Assembly (NCBI RefSeq): GCF_000025485.1
Contig: NC_013852.1
Location: 38,243 to 102,242 of the forward strand
From: Allochromatium vinosum DSM 180
GTDB taxonomy: Bacteria > Pseudomonadota > Gammaproteobacteria > Chromatiales > Chromatiaceae
DNA: 64,000 nucleotides
Reading direction: 5' to 3'
The stretch's first letter is position 1; every line of letters starts with the position of its first letter. Shown here in pieces: positions 19,662-26,811 of the stretch. A model generated the notes under the pieces. The model was given only the letters and a program-made list of their open reading frames with translations. It was not told where the DNA came from and made no database searches. A program made the position numbers and the translations under genes.

Positions 19662-20303
19662 ATGATTTTACTTCTTGGTGGCGAGAAGGGCGGCACGGGC
19701 AAGAGCACGCTGGCCGTTAACCTGGCGGTCTGGCTGGCGACCAAGGGTGTCGATGTCATGCTGGTTGACACGGATCACCAGCGCACGGCCAGCAACTTCA
19801 TCGATCGGCGCAACAGCCAAAACGACCTGCCACGCATCCACTGTGTCGAGAAATACGGCAATGTTCTGGACGCTGTTCGTGATCTTGCCGGGCGCTATGA
19901 CGAGGTCATCGTCGATGCAGGCGGACGGGATTCGGAGGAATTGCGCAGCGCCCTGGTGGCAGCGAATCTGGTCTGTTGCCCGCTCAAAGCCAGCCAGCCC
20001 GACATCGAGACCACGGTCCACATGAACGAGCTGGTGAAGCTTGCGCGCGCGCTGAACCCGATCCTACAGGCGCGGCTGGTGATCTCGATGGCGTCGACCA
20101 ACCCGGTCGTTCAGGAAGCGCTCGAGGCGCGCGAGATCCTGAAGGAACTGCCCGAGTTCGTGCAGTCCGACGTTTCGATCTTCGAGCGCAAGATCTATCG
20201 TGATGCGATGGTCGAAGGCCGGGGCGTCATCGAGATGGGTAATGAAAAGGCTACGGCTGAGATCACAGCACTGGCCCACGAGATCTACGGAGACATTCGA
20301 TGA
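19662..20303 (+). CDS. parA: ParA-family partition ATPase
   Basis: 213 residues, the short type Ib size with no N-terminal HTH. Deviant Walker A K-G-G-T-G-K-S at residues 10-16, Walker A' V-D-T-D near 41, Walker B V-I-V-D-A near 85. It moves plasmid copies over the nucleoid when stimulated by its DNA-bound partner. The stop overlaps the next start (ATGA), linking it to the RHH protein. Confidence 0.93.
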   Translation: MILLLGGEKGGTGKSTLAVNLAVWLATKGVDVMLVDTDHQRTASNFIDRRNSQNDLPRIHCVEKYGNVLDAVRDLAGRYDEVIVDAGGRDSEELRSALVAANLVCCPLKASQPDIETTVHMNELVKLARALNPILQARLVISMASTNPVVQEALEAREILKELPEFVQSDVSIFERKIYRDAMVEGRGVIEMGNEKATAEITALAHEIYGDIR

Positions 20304-20614
20304 GCAAATTCCAACTACCGACCCAACTCAAGTCTGTACCCCAGCAGGAGTTGCCGCCGGTCGATCCCGACGCACTGCGCCAGTTCACCGCCGGCGCCAA
20401 GGATCATCGCGCGGGTCAGGACGCGCTTCCGTGGGAGAAGTTCGACCCGGAAGAACAACCCAAATACAACGTATCGGTTCGGCTGAACGATTACCACATG
20501 GCCATGCTCAGGTATCTGGCAAAACAGATGGATGTCAGCCAACAAAAGGTGATGAACAGGATCCTGCGTCCTCAGATCGAGGAAAAGGCGCGGGAACTGA
20601 GTTCTGGAAAATAG
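20300..20614 (+). CDS. RHH partition partner protein, paralogue 2
   Basis: 104 residues, translated from an ATGA overlap with parA, the usual place of the small ParB/ParG-type partner. Shares the N-V-S-V-R-L-N-D-Y-H strand and V-S-Q-Q-K-V helix with the protein at 18934. The basic N-terminal arm (F-T-A-G-A-K-D-H-R) may contact ParA. Predicted to bind the AAGTCA clusters. Confidence 0.85.
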   Translation: MSKFQLPTQLKSVPQQELPPVDPDALRQFTAGAKDHRAGQDALPWEKFDPEEQPKYNVSVRLNDYHMAMLRYLAKQMDVSQQKVMNRILRPQIEEKARELSSGK

Positions 20615-20623
20615 GAGGGCGAC

Positions 20624-20926
20624 ATGGAGAGCCGCGAACAGGATCGTTGGTTCGGCGCGGGTTGGGCCGTCTACAAGGGCAGCATGGGCGATGACTGCTT
20701 TCCTCCCCTCAACGATATCGATGCCCAGCGCGCCTGGCTCGGCGGATTCGGTGCGGCTTGGGTCGAATATTCGGACGCAGACGGTTCAGCCTCGATTCTT
20801 ATCGGCGACGGCATGGGCGGCGAATCGCTCCATGACGCCTTGGCCTCCGCTTTGAAGGGACACTCTGTGCTGCTGCAACAACTTCTAGCCCATCGCGATG
20901 GGTGGAGTAACCGGACGGTTCATTGA
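20624..20926 (+). CDS. Small protein with ribosome-modulation-factor-like pattern
   Basis: 100 residues after a strong AGGAGG site. Residues 9-45 (W-F-G-A-G-W-A-V-Y-K-G, then a Cys-Phe-Pro, then R-A-W-L-G-G-F-G-A-A) follow the layout of RMF (G-x-x-A-x-x-x-G, C-P-F, R-x-x-W-L-x-G-W), the small protein that dimerises ribosomes in stationary phase. The resemblance is short and the C-terminal half is unrecognised. It belongs to the parA operon. Confidence 0.6.
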   Translation: MESREQDRWFGAGWAVYKGSMGDDCFPPLNDIDAQRAWLGGFGAAWVEYSDADGSASILIGDGMGGESLHDALASALKGHSVLLQQLLAHRDGWSNRTVH

Positions 20927-20952
20927 TTGATCGGACAAAGGACTTGGCATTG

Positions 20953-21774
20953 ATGAAGAAACATAATCTGGTCCTTGATGTCGAGAACATTGAGCGCCGG
21001 ATCGCTGAAAAATTTCCCCAATTCACGCTGGATCGTGAAAGCTATTCGCAGACATGCCAGGATGCAAACTGGCATTGCACTCGCCATGACGTTGACTTCA
21101 CGGTGTCTGCCCGCAATATGCTTCATGGCACGCTGGCTGGAATATGCACACAGTGCCGAACCGAAATCTTGAGTGACCGTCTCCGTGCCAAGCGATCGCT
21201 GATCGCCACCGATGAACGACTGCGGTTGTACGAAGCACAGTGCGAGGCGCAGGATCTCGACGTGATCAGGCGTTGGCGTGATGGTGCAAAGTACCAAGAG
21301 ATCGCCGACGAATTTCGCTCGACCAAGAATCAGGTGGCTTATCAGATTGAGCGATTCCGCTGTTGGATCAGCACACATTCGACTTCGGAGCCGTCTTCGC
21401 CAGTGGAGATTGGGCGCCGACTGAACCGATCAATCGGAGCTCGTATCCGCACGAGACGCAAGCAACTCGGTTTGTCGCTGCGCAAGCTCTCCGAGCGCAT
21501 TGACGGAGCCATTTCCTCGGTGGCGCTCAACAATTACGAGATCGGTCTGCGCCGCCCTGGAATCGAAGAGGTGATGCAACTGAGCGCGATCTTCGAGGTC
21601 TCGCCGGCATGGTTGCTGTGCATCGATGACCGACCGCCGCCGGATGAGCACGAGCGCGAGCTGATTCGCCACTTCAGGCGAACTGATGAGCGGGGCCGGG
21701 GGTTGATTTTTCAGTTATCGGCCGCCTTGGCTTCGAATACGCGCGAGCAAACCTCTGATGTCTCAGATCCCTGA
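20953..21774 (+). CDS. XRE-type regulator with N-terminal Cys/His segment
   Basis: About 273 residues from ATG 20953; a TTG at 20923 overlapping the previous stop is an alternative. N-terminal part has possible zinc ligands (W-H-C-x-x-H near 45, C-T-Q-C near 70) and a helix-turn-helix-like Y-Q-E-I-A-D-E-F. The C-terminal half is a Cro/CI HTH (I-R-T-R-R-K-Q-L-G-L-S-L-R-K-L-S, then N-N-Y-E-I-G-L-R-R-P). It probably regulates the partition operon or neighbouring genes. Confidence 0.75.
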   Translation: MKKHNLVLDVENIERRIAEKFPQFTLDRESYSQTCQDANWHCTRHDVDFTVSARNMLHGTLAGICTQCRTEILSDRLRAKRSLIATDERLRLYEAQCEAQDLDVIRRWRDGAKYQEIADEFRSTKNQVAYQIERFRCWISTHSTSEPSSPVEIGRRLNRSIGARIRTRRKQLGLSLRKLSERIDGAISSVALNNYEIGLRRPGIEEVMQLSAIFEVSPAWLLCIDDRPPPDEHERELIRHFRRTDERGRGLIFQLSAALASNTREQTSDVSDP

Positions 21775-22012
21775 GTTGATTGGCGGGTTTGGTGCCGGTG
21801 CCGCCATCCTCGATAGCGTGACCGATGATCCCGTCTTCTTCCCGCCGCTCGCTGACGAGTCGGCTCCAGCCGATACGCCGATCGAGAATGAGGGGCTCGG
21901 GCAGGATGGTAAATTCCTGACCAATCTAACAGCGGGCCGCGCCACTGAAGATTCTTTCACTGCATCGAGTGGCCTGGATGCGAAGTTATCGACAGATTCT
22001 GTGGATAGATGA
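21758..22012 (+). CDS. Small acidic protein, unrecognised
   Basis: 84 residues overlapping the regulator by 17 bp. Acidic and Ser/Pro-rich with no known motif and no clear ribosome site. Could be a non-coding tail of the operon; included because the frame is open and translationally coupled. Confidence 0.3.
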   Translation: MSQIPELIGGFGAGAAILDSVTDDPVFFPPLADESAPADTPIENEGLGQDGKFLTNLTAGRATEDSFTASSGLDAKLSTDSVDR

Positions 22013-22191
22013 TTTTCGTCCGGGTGGAATCGACGTCCGAGTGATGCCGGCTTCCATCAGCCTCATCACGGCCAGCGGACTGCTGTCGCTCCCGGCCGCG
22101 AACTCCCAGGTATCCTGAAGCCGTATCCATCCATGGAGCGCACGCCGCTCCCGGCGGCGGGCAGGTTGCACCCAGCCGTAGCGTCCTACCA

Positions 22192-22228
22192 GCATGCCGG
22201 AGCCGCAAATAGCGCGGCACCGGCACGC
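22192..22228 (+). ncRNA. Hairpin H1, AG/CA-loop type
   Basis: Outer arms GCATGCCGG / CCGGCACGC (one mismatch), internal AG / CA, inner stem CCGC/GCGG, 7-nt loop AAATAGC. The same plan with compensating base changes occurs at 27949 and 33196. Could act as RNA or as a DNA hairpin; expression is unknown. Confidence 0.55.
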
Positions 22229-22262
22229 ACAAGCCTCAGCGCGATCTTCAAGCTCGGGTTTT

Positions 22263-22317
22263 GACTGCGCCCGCCCGACAACCGGCAAACAGCGCCGGAT
22301 GCCGGACGGGCGCAGTC
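22263..22317 (+). ncRNA. Hairpin H2, CCGGC head
   Basis: Eleven-bp perfect outer arms (GACTGCGCCCG / CGGGCGCAGTC) enclose a CCGGC-AAACAGC-GCCGG head. The same head recurs at 28237-28253. Confidence 0.5.
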
Positions 22318-22371
22318 GAGTCTCATGTGGGGAGCGCCCCGCCCCCCTGAAGGTCGCTACGCTCCAAGGTG

Positions 22372-22434
22372 GGGCTGCCGTGCCGGGGTCGCGTCCGGCT
22401 GACGCCGTTCGCTCCTTTCCCGGCACGGCAGCCC
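22372..22434 (+). ncRNA. Hairpin H3, 16-bp perfect arms
   Basis: Arms 22372-22387 and 22419-22434 are perfect complements (starting GGGCTGCCG) with a 31-nt loop that itself contains GCGTC/GACGC. No T-run follows, so it is not a classical terminator. Confidence 0.5.
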
Positions 22435-22511
22435 GTTTGATCAGATACCCACCCGCCCGCCCTGTTGCCACGGCTGGAGATTTTGATGGCGGTGATCGAG
22501 ACGATGTACCG

Positions 22512-22548
22512 GCCTGAGCGTCCCGCAAACAGCGCGGCACGCTCAGGC
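22512..22548 (+). ncRNA. Hairpin H4, CCGC head
   Basis: Ten-bp arms GCCTGAGCGT / ACGCTCAGGC, C-C mismatch, CCGC/GCGG head with loop AAACAGC. The matching position of copy 2 (28136-28172) has arms CCGAACGC / GCGTTCGG, so both sides changed together. Confidence 0.55.
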
Positions 22549-23110
22549 GGCGAGTGCATCAGTGACGGCAAGGTCCAGGCGTTGTGGGGCTATCGTGGCG
22601 GGAGCGCGCCACGCCAGCCCGATTGATTACAAGCCCTTCGGGGGTCGCTGCGCTCCAAGGTCACGACCTTTGATGACGGTTCTTTCAGCCTCATTGCGTT
22701 CCCTTCCGCGTCCGCGCGCCATAGCGTATTGGCCCATGCAACCTCATCCCGCGCGCGGCGTGCTCGCCCTCTGCCCCGCGTGGTATGCATCGCCAAGCAG
22801 CACTCTGCAAGCTCCTTCCAACAGCTGGCTCATCGTTTCCTGATGGGCGGGGCAACCGGGCGCCGCGCTTTCCAGTTTCAGTATCACCTTCCTCTGCAAG
22901 TTCCTTCCGGCGGCCAGTTCATCGCGTCCTGATAGGCGCGGACGCACCACCGGTCACGGCTGAAGATTCGATAGGGCGTACCAACAGAAAGCTCGCGGTT
23001 AGCCTGCCGGCCTCATTCCGGCAGTTGGCTCCTCAAACAGGTCGCCAAGGGGGCGTGTCAGCTTGTTGTCGGGCCTCGTGCCAGCGCGTCCTTTCGCGCA
23101 TCGGCCTTGG

Positions 23111-23316
23111 TGGCCCCGTTGGGCTGGCCGGGTCTGGCTGGTCTCGGTGTCCGGCGGGGTGGCTCGCCGTGGTCTGGTCGGTCTGGCTTCCTCTTCCTTT
23201 TTGTGTTCTTTTTTCTCCTTTCTCGTTGTTTTTCTTGCTTTTTCTTTCTTTTTGTGTTCAAATTGTGGTGTGCGCTGGGGGGTGGTCTCCCGGCTCTGGC
23301 CTTCGGGGGGTGTCCC
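23111..23316. other. Leader of the adenine-depleted genes with pyrimidine tract
   Basis: Adenine-poor sequence containing an 80-base run of almost only T and C with scattered G (about 23187-23265). No ATG-type gene; possible leader or DNA-structure element. Confidence 0.5.
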
Positions 23317-23724
23317 GTGTCTTCCCTGCCTCTGCCTTCCTTTGCTGGTCCTTCGTCCGTCGTTTGCTCCCGCGCGCTGGTGTGCCGTGGTGCCGGTCTT
23401 GGTGGTCGGCCCGGCTCCGCTCCGTGGTGGCGTGTGCTGGTCGGCTCCGCCTTGGCGTCCGGGTGCCGTCGCTGGCGGGTCCGTGCTTCCTCGCGCTCCT
23501 TCTCCGGTGCTGTGGTCGTGGTTGGCTTCGCCGAGCCTGGCCCGGCTGCTGTGTTCGCGTCCGCGTGGGGTTGGTGGGTCGGCGTGTCGCTGGCCGTGCG
23601 CCGCTTCCGTGGGGTGTCCGGCGCGGTCTGGGGCGTCTCGGTGCCGGTCGCCGTGCCGCCGTCGCTTCGGCTCGCGCCGCCGTTGCCCGTCGCGCCCGTC
23701 GCCGGCTGGTTCCGCTCGCGCTAG
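23317..23724 (+). CDS. Adenine-depleted gene 1 (unknown family)
   Basis: 135 residues from a GTG at 23317 preceded by GGGGGG, in the context GGGGGTGTCCCGTGTC, identical to that of the next gene. Coding strand nearly lacks A: by my count one A before the stop TAG. The protein is rich in Gly, Ala, Val, Ser, Arg, Trp, with a central G-A-V-V-V-V-G-F-A-E-P and a later V-S-L-A-V-R-R-F. I do not recognise the family. All three forward frames are open here because stop codons need A, so the choice of frame rests on the shared start context and tandem arrangement. Confidence 0.5.
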   Translation: MSSLPLPSFAGPSSVVCSRALVCRGAGLGGRPGSAPWWRVLVGSALASGCRRWRVRASSRSFSGAVVVVGFAEPGPAAVFASAWGWWVGVSLAVRRFRGVSGAVWGVSVPVAVPPSLRLAPPLPVAPVAGWFRSR

Positions 23725-23780
23725 TCGGTCGGTTCCCAGGGCGTCCCTTGGGGGTCGCCCTTTCTCCCTGGGGGTGTCCC

Positions 23781-24404
23781 GTGTCCCAGCTGTCCCTGTT
23801 CCCATCCCTGTCCCCTTCGGTCCCTCCTGTTTGGGCATTCGGCGGCGCGCGCTCGTTGTCGCCCTCGGCGTCTGCGCTGGCGTCCTCGGTCGCGTTGGCC
23901 GTGTTGCGGTCAGGTGCCGGCTTGTCTGTCGGGTGCTGTGTCGGGGCGGATTCGGTCGTGCTTGCGGCGGCCGTCTCGGCTGGTCTGGCTCCCCGTCTCT
24001 CGGTTTTTTCCGCCTTTGGCCCGTTGGGTTCCGGTTCGCCCGCCGGTGTTTGCTCTCTGTCAGCTGTCGCCCAGGTGCGCCGCGCCGTCCTGTCGGGCGC
24101 CTCGCTTCGGTCTTGGGCGGGTGGCGGCCCGTCCGTGCCCCTCTCTGTCCGGCTCGCCGCGCGCACTGGCGCCGTTGGTGCCGCCGCTTCGTCCGGTGCT
24201 GTGGTGTTCCTGTCCGCCAGCTCGCGCGGTTCGCTTTCCCTCGCGCGCTCCGTCGCCGCGCGCGGTCTGCCCGTGGTCGCGTTCCCCTCTTCCCCCGGCG
24301 CTTCCCTGCCTCTTCTGTCCCCGCGCGGTCGCTGGCTTCCGCTCGCCTCCGCTCCCGCCTCCCTCTCGCTTTTTCATTCCTTCCCCGGCTTTTTTTGGGA
24401 ATAA
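23781..24404 (+). CDS. Adenine-depleted gene 2: SLOG-like nucleotide-binding protein
   Basis: 207 residues from GTG 23781 (GGGGG seven bases upstream). The frame shows SLOG/DprA-like features: a G-G-A-R loop near residue 21, G-C-C-V-G-A-D near 49, R-L-A-A-R-T-G-A-V and then S-x-G-A-V-V-F-L-S-A-S-S-R-G-S with L-P-V-V-A-F. SLOG proteins bind nucleotides or nucleotide-derived signals, or act on them. The coding strand has roughly 1 percent A, so codons for Lys, Asn, Ile and Met are almost absent. It forms a pair with gene 1 (57 bp apart). Confidence 0.65.
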   Translation: MSQLSLFPSLSPSVPPVWAFGGARSLSPSASALASSVALAVLRSGAGLSVGCCVGADSVVLAAAVSAGLAPRLSVFSAFGPLGSGSPAGVCSLSAVAQVRRAVLSGASLRSWAGGGPSVPLSVRLAARTGAVGAAASSGAVVFLSASSRGSLSLARSVAARGLPVVAFPSSPGASLPLLSPRGRWLPLASAPASLSLFHSFPGFFWE

Positions 24405-24409
24405 AATAT

Positions 24410-24465
24410 TCACTTTTTACCTTGAAATATTCCCTATAGGTAATAAAATATTACCAAGGAGCATC
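24410..24465. promoter_or_regulatory. AT-rich promoter with CCCTATAGG operator
   Basis: Contains TCCCTATAGGT at 24431-24441 flanked by AATATT-rich repeats. The same 11-mer with similar AT flanks sits at 27290-27300 between two divergent genes, one an XRE regulator. Likely shared operator and promoter of the small-gene string beginning at 24584. Confidence 0.65.
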
Positions 24466-24583
24466 ATAAAAAGGATTATCGCGGACTTCCCGAGACGGCC
24501 TCGGGATCACGCGCTGGGCTAGCGGCTACCGCGCAAGCGACCCCCCAGTTACCAATCAACCCTTTTTCTATGAGGTAAGCGCA

Positions 24584-24904
24584 ATGAGCAAGCAGCCGTA
24601 TTTCATAACGGAGATTGACACGCGCGTATCCGGTATTCCTTGCCTGATCGGCGTTGAGAGCTACAGCCATTACAGCCCAGATCCAAATGCCATTTGGTCG
24701 GACTGGGATTATCTCGGTCACACCGAATCGGACTGGCGCATTCTCGACCGTCGCGGACGGATCGCCGAATGGCTGGAGTGCAAGATGACCGCGCATGACA
24801 AGGCGCGTATCGAGCATGAGATCGACAGCTACATGGAGAGAGAAGCAAAGGATCGGCGCACAGAGTCGGCGATCATGCGGTACTTGGATCGCCGATGCTG
24901 GTAA
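24584..24904 (+). CDS. Small hypothetical protein (string gene 1)
   Basis: 106 residues, ATG after a GAGGTAAG site. Contains several Trp and Asp residues (D-P-N-A-I-W-S-D-W-D-Y, E-S-D-W-R-I-L-D-R-R-G-R) and a charged helical tail. Family not recognised; typical of phage/plasmid accessory proteins. First gene of a string whose intergenic gaps each hold a GC hairpin. Confidence 0.65.
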   Translation: MSKQPYFITEIDTRVSGIPCLIGVESYSHYSPDPNAIWSDWDYLGHTESDWRILDRRGRIAEWLECKMTAHDKARIEHEIDSYMEREAKDRRTESAIMRYLDRRCW

Positions 24905-24982
24905 CAGAAAACGGCTTGCCGGATGGCACTCCGACAAGCCGCCAAACCCTCACGCTTTGGAACGGACAATGAGGTGTTTCAA

Positions 24983-25180
24983 GTGTACGACGAAAGCCAG
25001 TTTGACATCAACCGCCCCGATTCTTCTTTCGATGATTGGTGGATGAGCCTGGACGACTGGGTTGAATCTCCCGCCGGTCTGGCGTGGCTGGCCACGATGG
25101 AGGATGCCGAGTCGATGCGCCGCGATGCGGATTTGAGTGGCAGCCGCCCCGGTCTTGGATCAACTTGGGAGGGGTTTTGA
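24983..25180 (+). CDS. Small acidic hypothetical protein (string gene 2)
   Basis: 65 residues from GTG 24983, chosen because GAGGTG lies six bases upstream. Acidic, Trp-rich (D-D-W-W-M-S-L-D-D-W). The gap before it holds a CGGCTTG/CAAGCCG hairpin. Function unknown. Confidence 0.5.
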   Translation: MYDESQFDINRPDSSFDDWWMSLDDWVESPAGLAWLATMEDAESMRRDADLSGSRPGLGSTWEGF

Positions 25181-25414
25181 ATGATCAATCAGATCATGCC
25201 ATCGAAAGATGGTCACGAGTTTGGCGCGACAATCACCCGCCAGGGCCAGCTACACATCAAGCGCTGCAACGGTTATTACCCGCTCGACAGTATTGAGATG
25301 CCGCTTGACGTTGCACAGCAGCTTTACGAGTTTCTGGCTCGCGAATTCGGGCCGCAGTCGTTCGACGAAGCCCGTGAAGCGCTCCATCGCGTCTTCCCCG
25401 GCAGCGCCGCCTAA
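25181..25414 (+). CDS. Small hypothetical protein (string gene 3)
   Basis: 77 residues; the ATG directly follows the preceding stop, so translation is coupled. Contains D-V-A-Q-Q-L-Y-E-F-L helix. No family recognised. Confidence 0.6.
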   Translation: MINQIMPSKDGHEFGATITRQGQLHIKRCNGYYPLDSIEMPLDVAQQLYEFLAREFGPQSFDEAREALHRVFPGSAA

Positions 25415-25417
25415 CCA

Positions 25418-25453
25418 CTGACAAACGCCCGGACCGGTGCCGGGCAGGAGCAA
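25418..25453 (+). promoter_or_regulatory. Hairpin next to ribosome site
   Basis: GCCCGG/CCGGGC hairpin directly followed by CAGGAGC, the ribosome site of the gene at 25457. A very similar hairpin-plus-CAGGAGC precedes 25716. It may hide or time the ribosome site. Confidence 0.45.
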
Positions 25454-25456
25454 AGC

Positions 25457-25675
25457 ATGAACGAATTAAGCCCGCTTGAAAAAGCCCTTGAGAATGACGC
25501 GCTTTGGCTGGAAGACGCGCGCGGCGGACGTTTCAGCCGTTATGCAATCGGCGATCAAAGCCAGGAAGAAGGCCGATCCGCCTGGTTCTGCAACGACTGC
25601 GGAGCCGAGATCGACGACCTCAATGAGGGGTGCGATGAGTGCGGAACCGGCCAACCTGACCCGGACGAGGAATAA
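25457..25675 (+). CDS. Small zinc-ribbon protein (string gene 4)
   Basis: 72 residues. Two CxxC pairs near the C-terminus (C-N-D-C and C-D-E-C) form a likely zinc ribbon inside an acidic tail. Good AGGAG site. Possibly nucleic-acid or protein binding; not assigned to a family. Confidence 0.65.
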   Translation: MNELSPLEKALENDALWLEDARGGRFSRYAIGDQSQEEGRSAWFCNDCGAEIDDLNEGCDECGTGQPDPDEE

Positions 25676-25715
25676 ATCCACCAACGCACGGCTTCGAGCC
25701 GGGCAGGAGCGCGCA

Positions 25716-25985
25716 ATGTACGTTTATATCCAAACCGAGCCTGGTTTATGGCATCGCATTACACGCAAGTCTGTAAGTCACTGATTTTTTATAGAGCACG
25801 CTCCAGGCTGTGTTTTATGAAATTCAACGACTTACAGAGATGTGTAGAATGCGATGGGTTTATGGACCGTCGGATTTTTTGATCCGGACGGCAAATGGCA
25901 CACCGACAGCGATCATGGGGATCGCGAAAGCGCCGCACGCCGAGTGGCGTTTTTGAATGGCTCAAATATCAGTTTTGCGGAGTGA
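25716..25985 (+). pseudogene. Small conserved gene interrupted by a MITE
   Basis: Removing 25752-25856 and one copy of the 9-bp flank restores one frame: M-Y-V-Y-I-Q-T-E-P-G-L-W joins T-V-G-F-F-D-P-D-G-K-W, continuing to E-S-A-A-R-R-V-A-F-L-N-G and a TGA at 25983. The rebuilt protein has about 51 residues, of unknown function. As it stands only 22 residues can be made. The ribosome site GGCAGGAGC is intact. Confidence 0.8.
25752..25856. mobile_element. 105-bp MITE-like inverted-repeat element
   Basis: Starts CATCGCATT and ends AATGCGATG (perfect 9-bp termini); a second matching block TCTGTAAGTC / GACTTACAGA lies inside, giving about 28-bp imperfect terminal repeats. It is flanked by direct 9-bp copies GGTTTATGG (25743-25751 and 25857-25865), a clear target-site duplication. 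It carries no gene and would need a transposase from elsewhere. Confidence 0.85.
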
Positions 25986-26006
25986 TCCTGCAAACGAAAC
26001 AGACCC

Positions 26007-26031
26007 GGAACAACGCCGGGTTTTTATTAGA
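26007..26031 (+). terminator. Rho-independent-like terminator/attenuator
   Basis: CCCGG-AACAACG-CCGGG stem followed by TTTTTATT, directly in front of the ribosome site of 26042. It may partly end transcripts from the interrupted gene upstream. Confidence 0.6.
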
Positions 26032-26041
26032 GGAATCAGAG

Positions 26042-26395
26042 ATGCGCAAACCCAAACCGATACGGCAGAGACTAGTTACGATCGCTGTACCCGCTCAGTT
26101 TGAAAACACGTTTCAGCAAATGTCAGAGCGTGCGCTGAAAGCCATTTCAATCGGATTCATCTTCGATGATCGGTCCCTTACCCGTGAGCAATATTCGGCA
26201 TTGCGGAGAACGGCCCGGCTGGTTTGGCATTGGCAAGGCATGAACGATAGCGCGCCCCTATGTCTGCGCGCATTCATCAAGCGCCTGAATCCAGCTGGCG
26301 AATGGGATCTAGACCCGCGTTCTGTCCGGCTACGGCGGAAAATTCGAGCACTGGAGATCGAAAGCAACCCGGATTTAGATGACATTCCCTTTTGA
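26042..26395 (+). CDS. Hypothetical protein (string gene 6)
   Basis: 117 residues from ATG after AGAGGAATCAGAG. Basic helical protein ending in the acidic D-L-D-D-I-P-F, a tail resembling the SSB-type protein-binding C-terminus. No family recognised. The tail hints at replication-linked work but this is weak. Confidence 0.6.
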   Translation: MRKPKPIRQRLVTIAVPAQFENTFQQMSERALKAISIGFIFDDRSLTREQYSALRRTARLVWHWQGMNDSAPLCLRAFIKRLNPAGEWDLDPRSVRLRRKIRALEIESNPDLDDIPF

Positions 26396-26480
26396 AGTCG
26401 ACGAAATACGACGCGCGGTTTACTGCGCGTTGTGATTGATAACCGCTTCCGACCGGCCCAGCGCCGGGCATGGAGGATGT

Positions 26481-26704
26481 GTGGAATACGTATAGCACTC
26501 TATTGAAACCACGCCGCCGGATGTCGACATTCTGGTGTTTTTCCAGATTTCGGGGTCCACCAGGTTGCCTGGGACTCGGAAGAAGAATCACGGGTCATCG
26601 ATGACGGCAAATTCGGCCCGTTTGCATTGCGCCGCTGGAAAGCGCCGCCGACGCACTGGACGCCGCTCCCGGAACCGCCCGTTCAGGACGCACGGGAGGA
26701 CTGA
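26481..26704 (+). pseudogene. DUF551-like gene with stop and frameshift
   Basis: From GTG 26481 (GGAGG upstream) the frame reads M-E-Y-V, meets TAG at residue 5, then continues S-I-E-T-T-P-P-D-V-D-I-L-V-F-F. After the T-run near 26538-26542 the sense continues in another frame: P-D-F-G, then W-K-A-P-P-T-H-W-T-P-L-P-E-P-P and TGA at 26702. The end matches DUF551 proteins of phages and plasmids. Two lesions make it inactive unless the sequence has errors. Confidence 0.65.
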
Positions 26705-26749
26705 TTTCAAAAGCCGGCCGGCGGGAGCCGATGCATAGAGACCGCCACG

Positions 26750-26780
26750 AAGGAACTCCCGGCTACGCGCCGGGAGGCCA
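26750..26780 (-). terminator. Possible terminator hairpin after the XRE gene
   Basis: CTCCCGGC/GCCGGGAG stem with a short loop about 30 bp beyond the stop of the minus-strand regulator. No T-run, so efficiency is uncertain. Confidence 0.35.
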
Positions 26781-26811
26781 CAGATCGAGCCGCGACGCGA
26801 ACGCGCGATGC

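Larger units (their letters stand above)
22013..23110. repeat. Structured hairpin tract, copy 1 (with a long direct repeat)
   Basis: Non-coding tract. 22018-22570 contains at least four strong hairpins with a CCGC/CCGGC-7 nt-GCGG head or long perfect arms. 22634-23110 is a direct repeat of 28293-28770: the first roughly 165 bp look identical base for base, then diverge. The tract also shares segments with 33110-33340. Frames across it are not conserved between copies, so it is not a gene. It precedes the adenine-depleted gene pair. Confidence 0.8.

Noticed and set aside
22785..23780. Long + strand frames of 539, 458 and 205 residues and long - strand frames over 22785-24440 taken as full-length genes
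   Set aside because: Almost no A on one strand means no stop codons in any frame; only the segments with motif support and the shared GTG context were kept.
25390..25445. Integron attC site (GCCTAAC followed by a hairpin)
   Set aside because: The matching GTTAGGC arm is missing and no integrase of the IntI type was seen; chance match.
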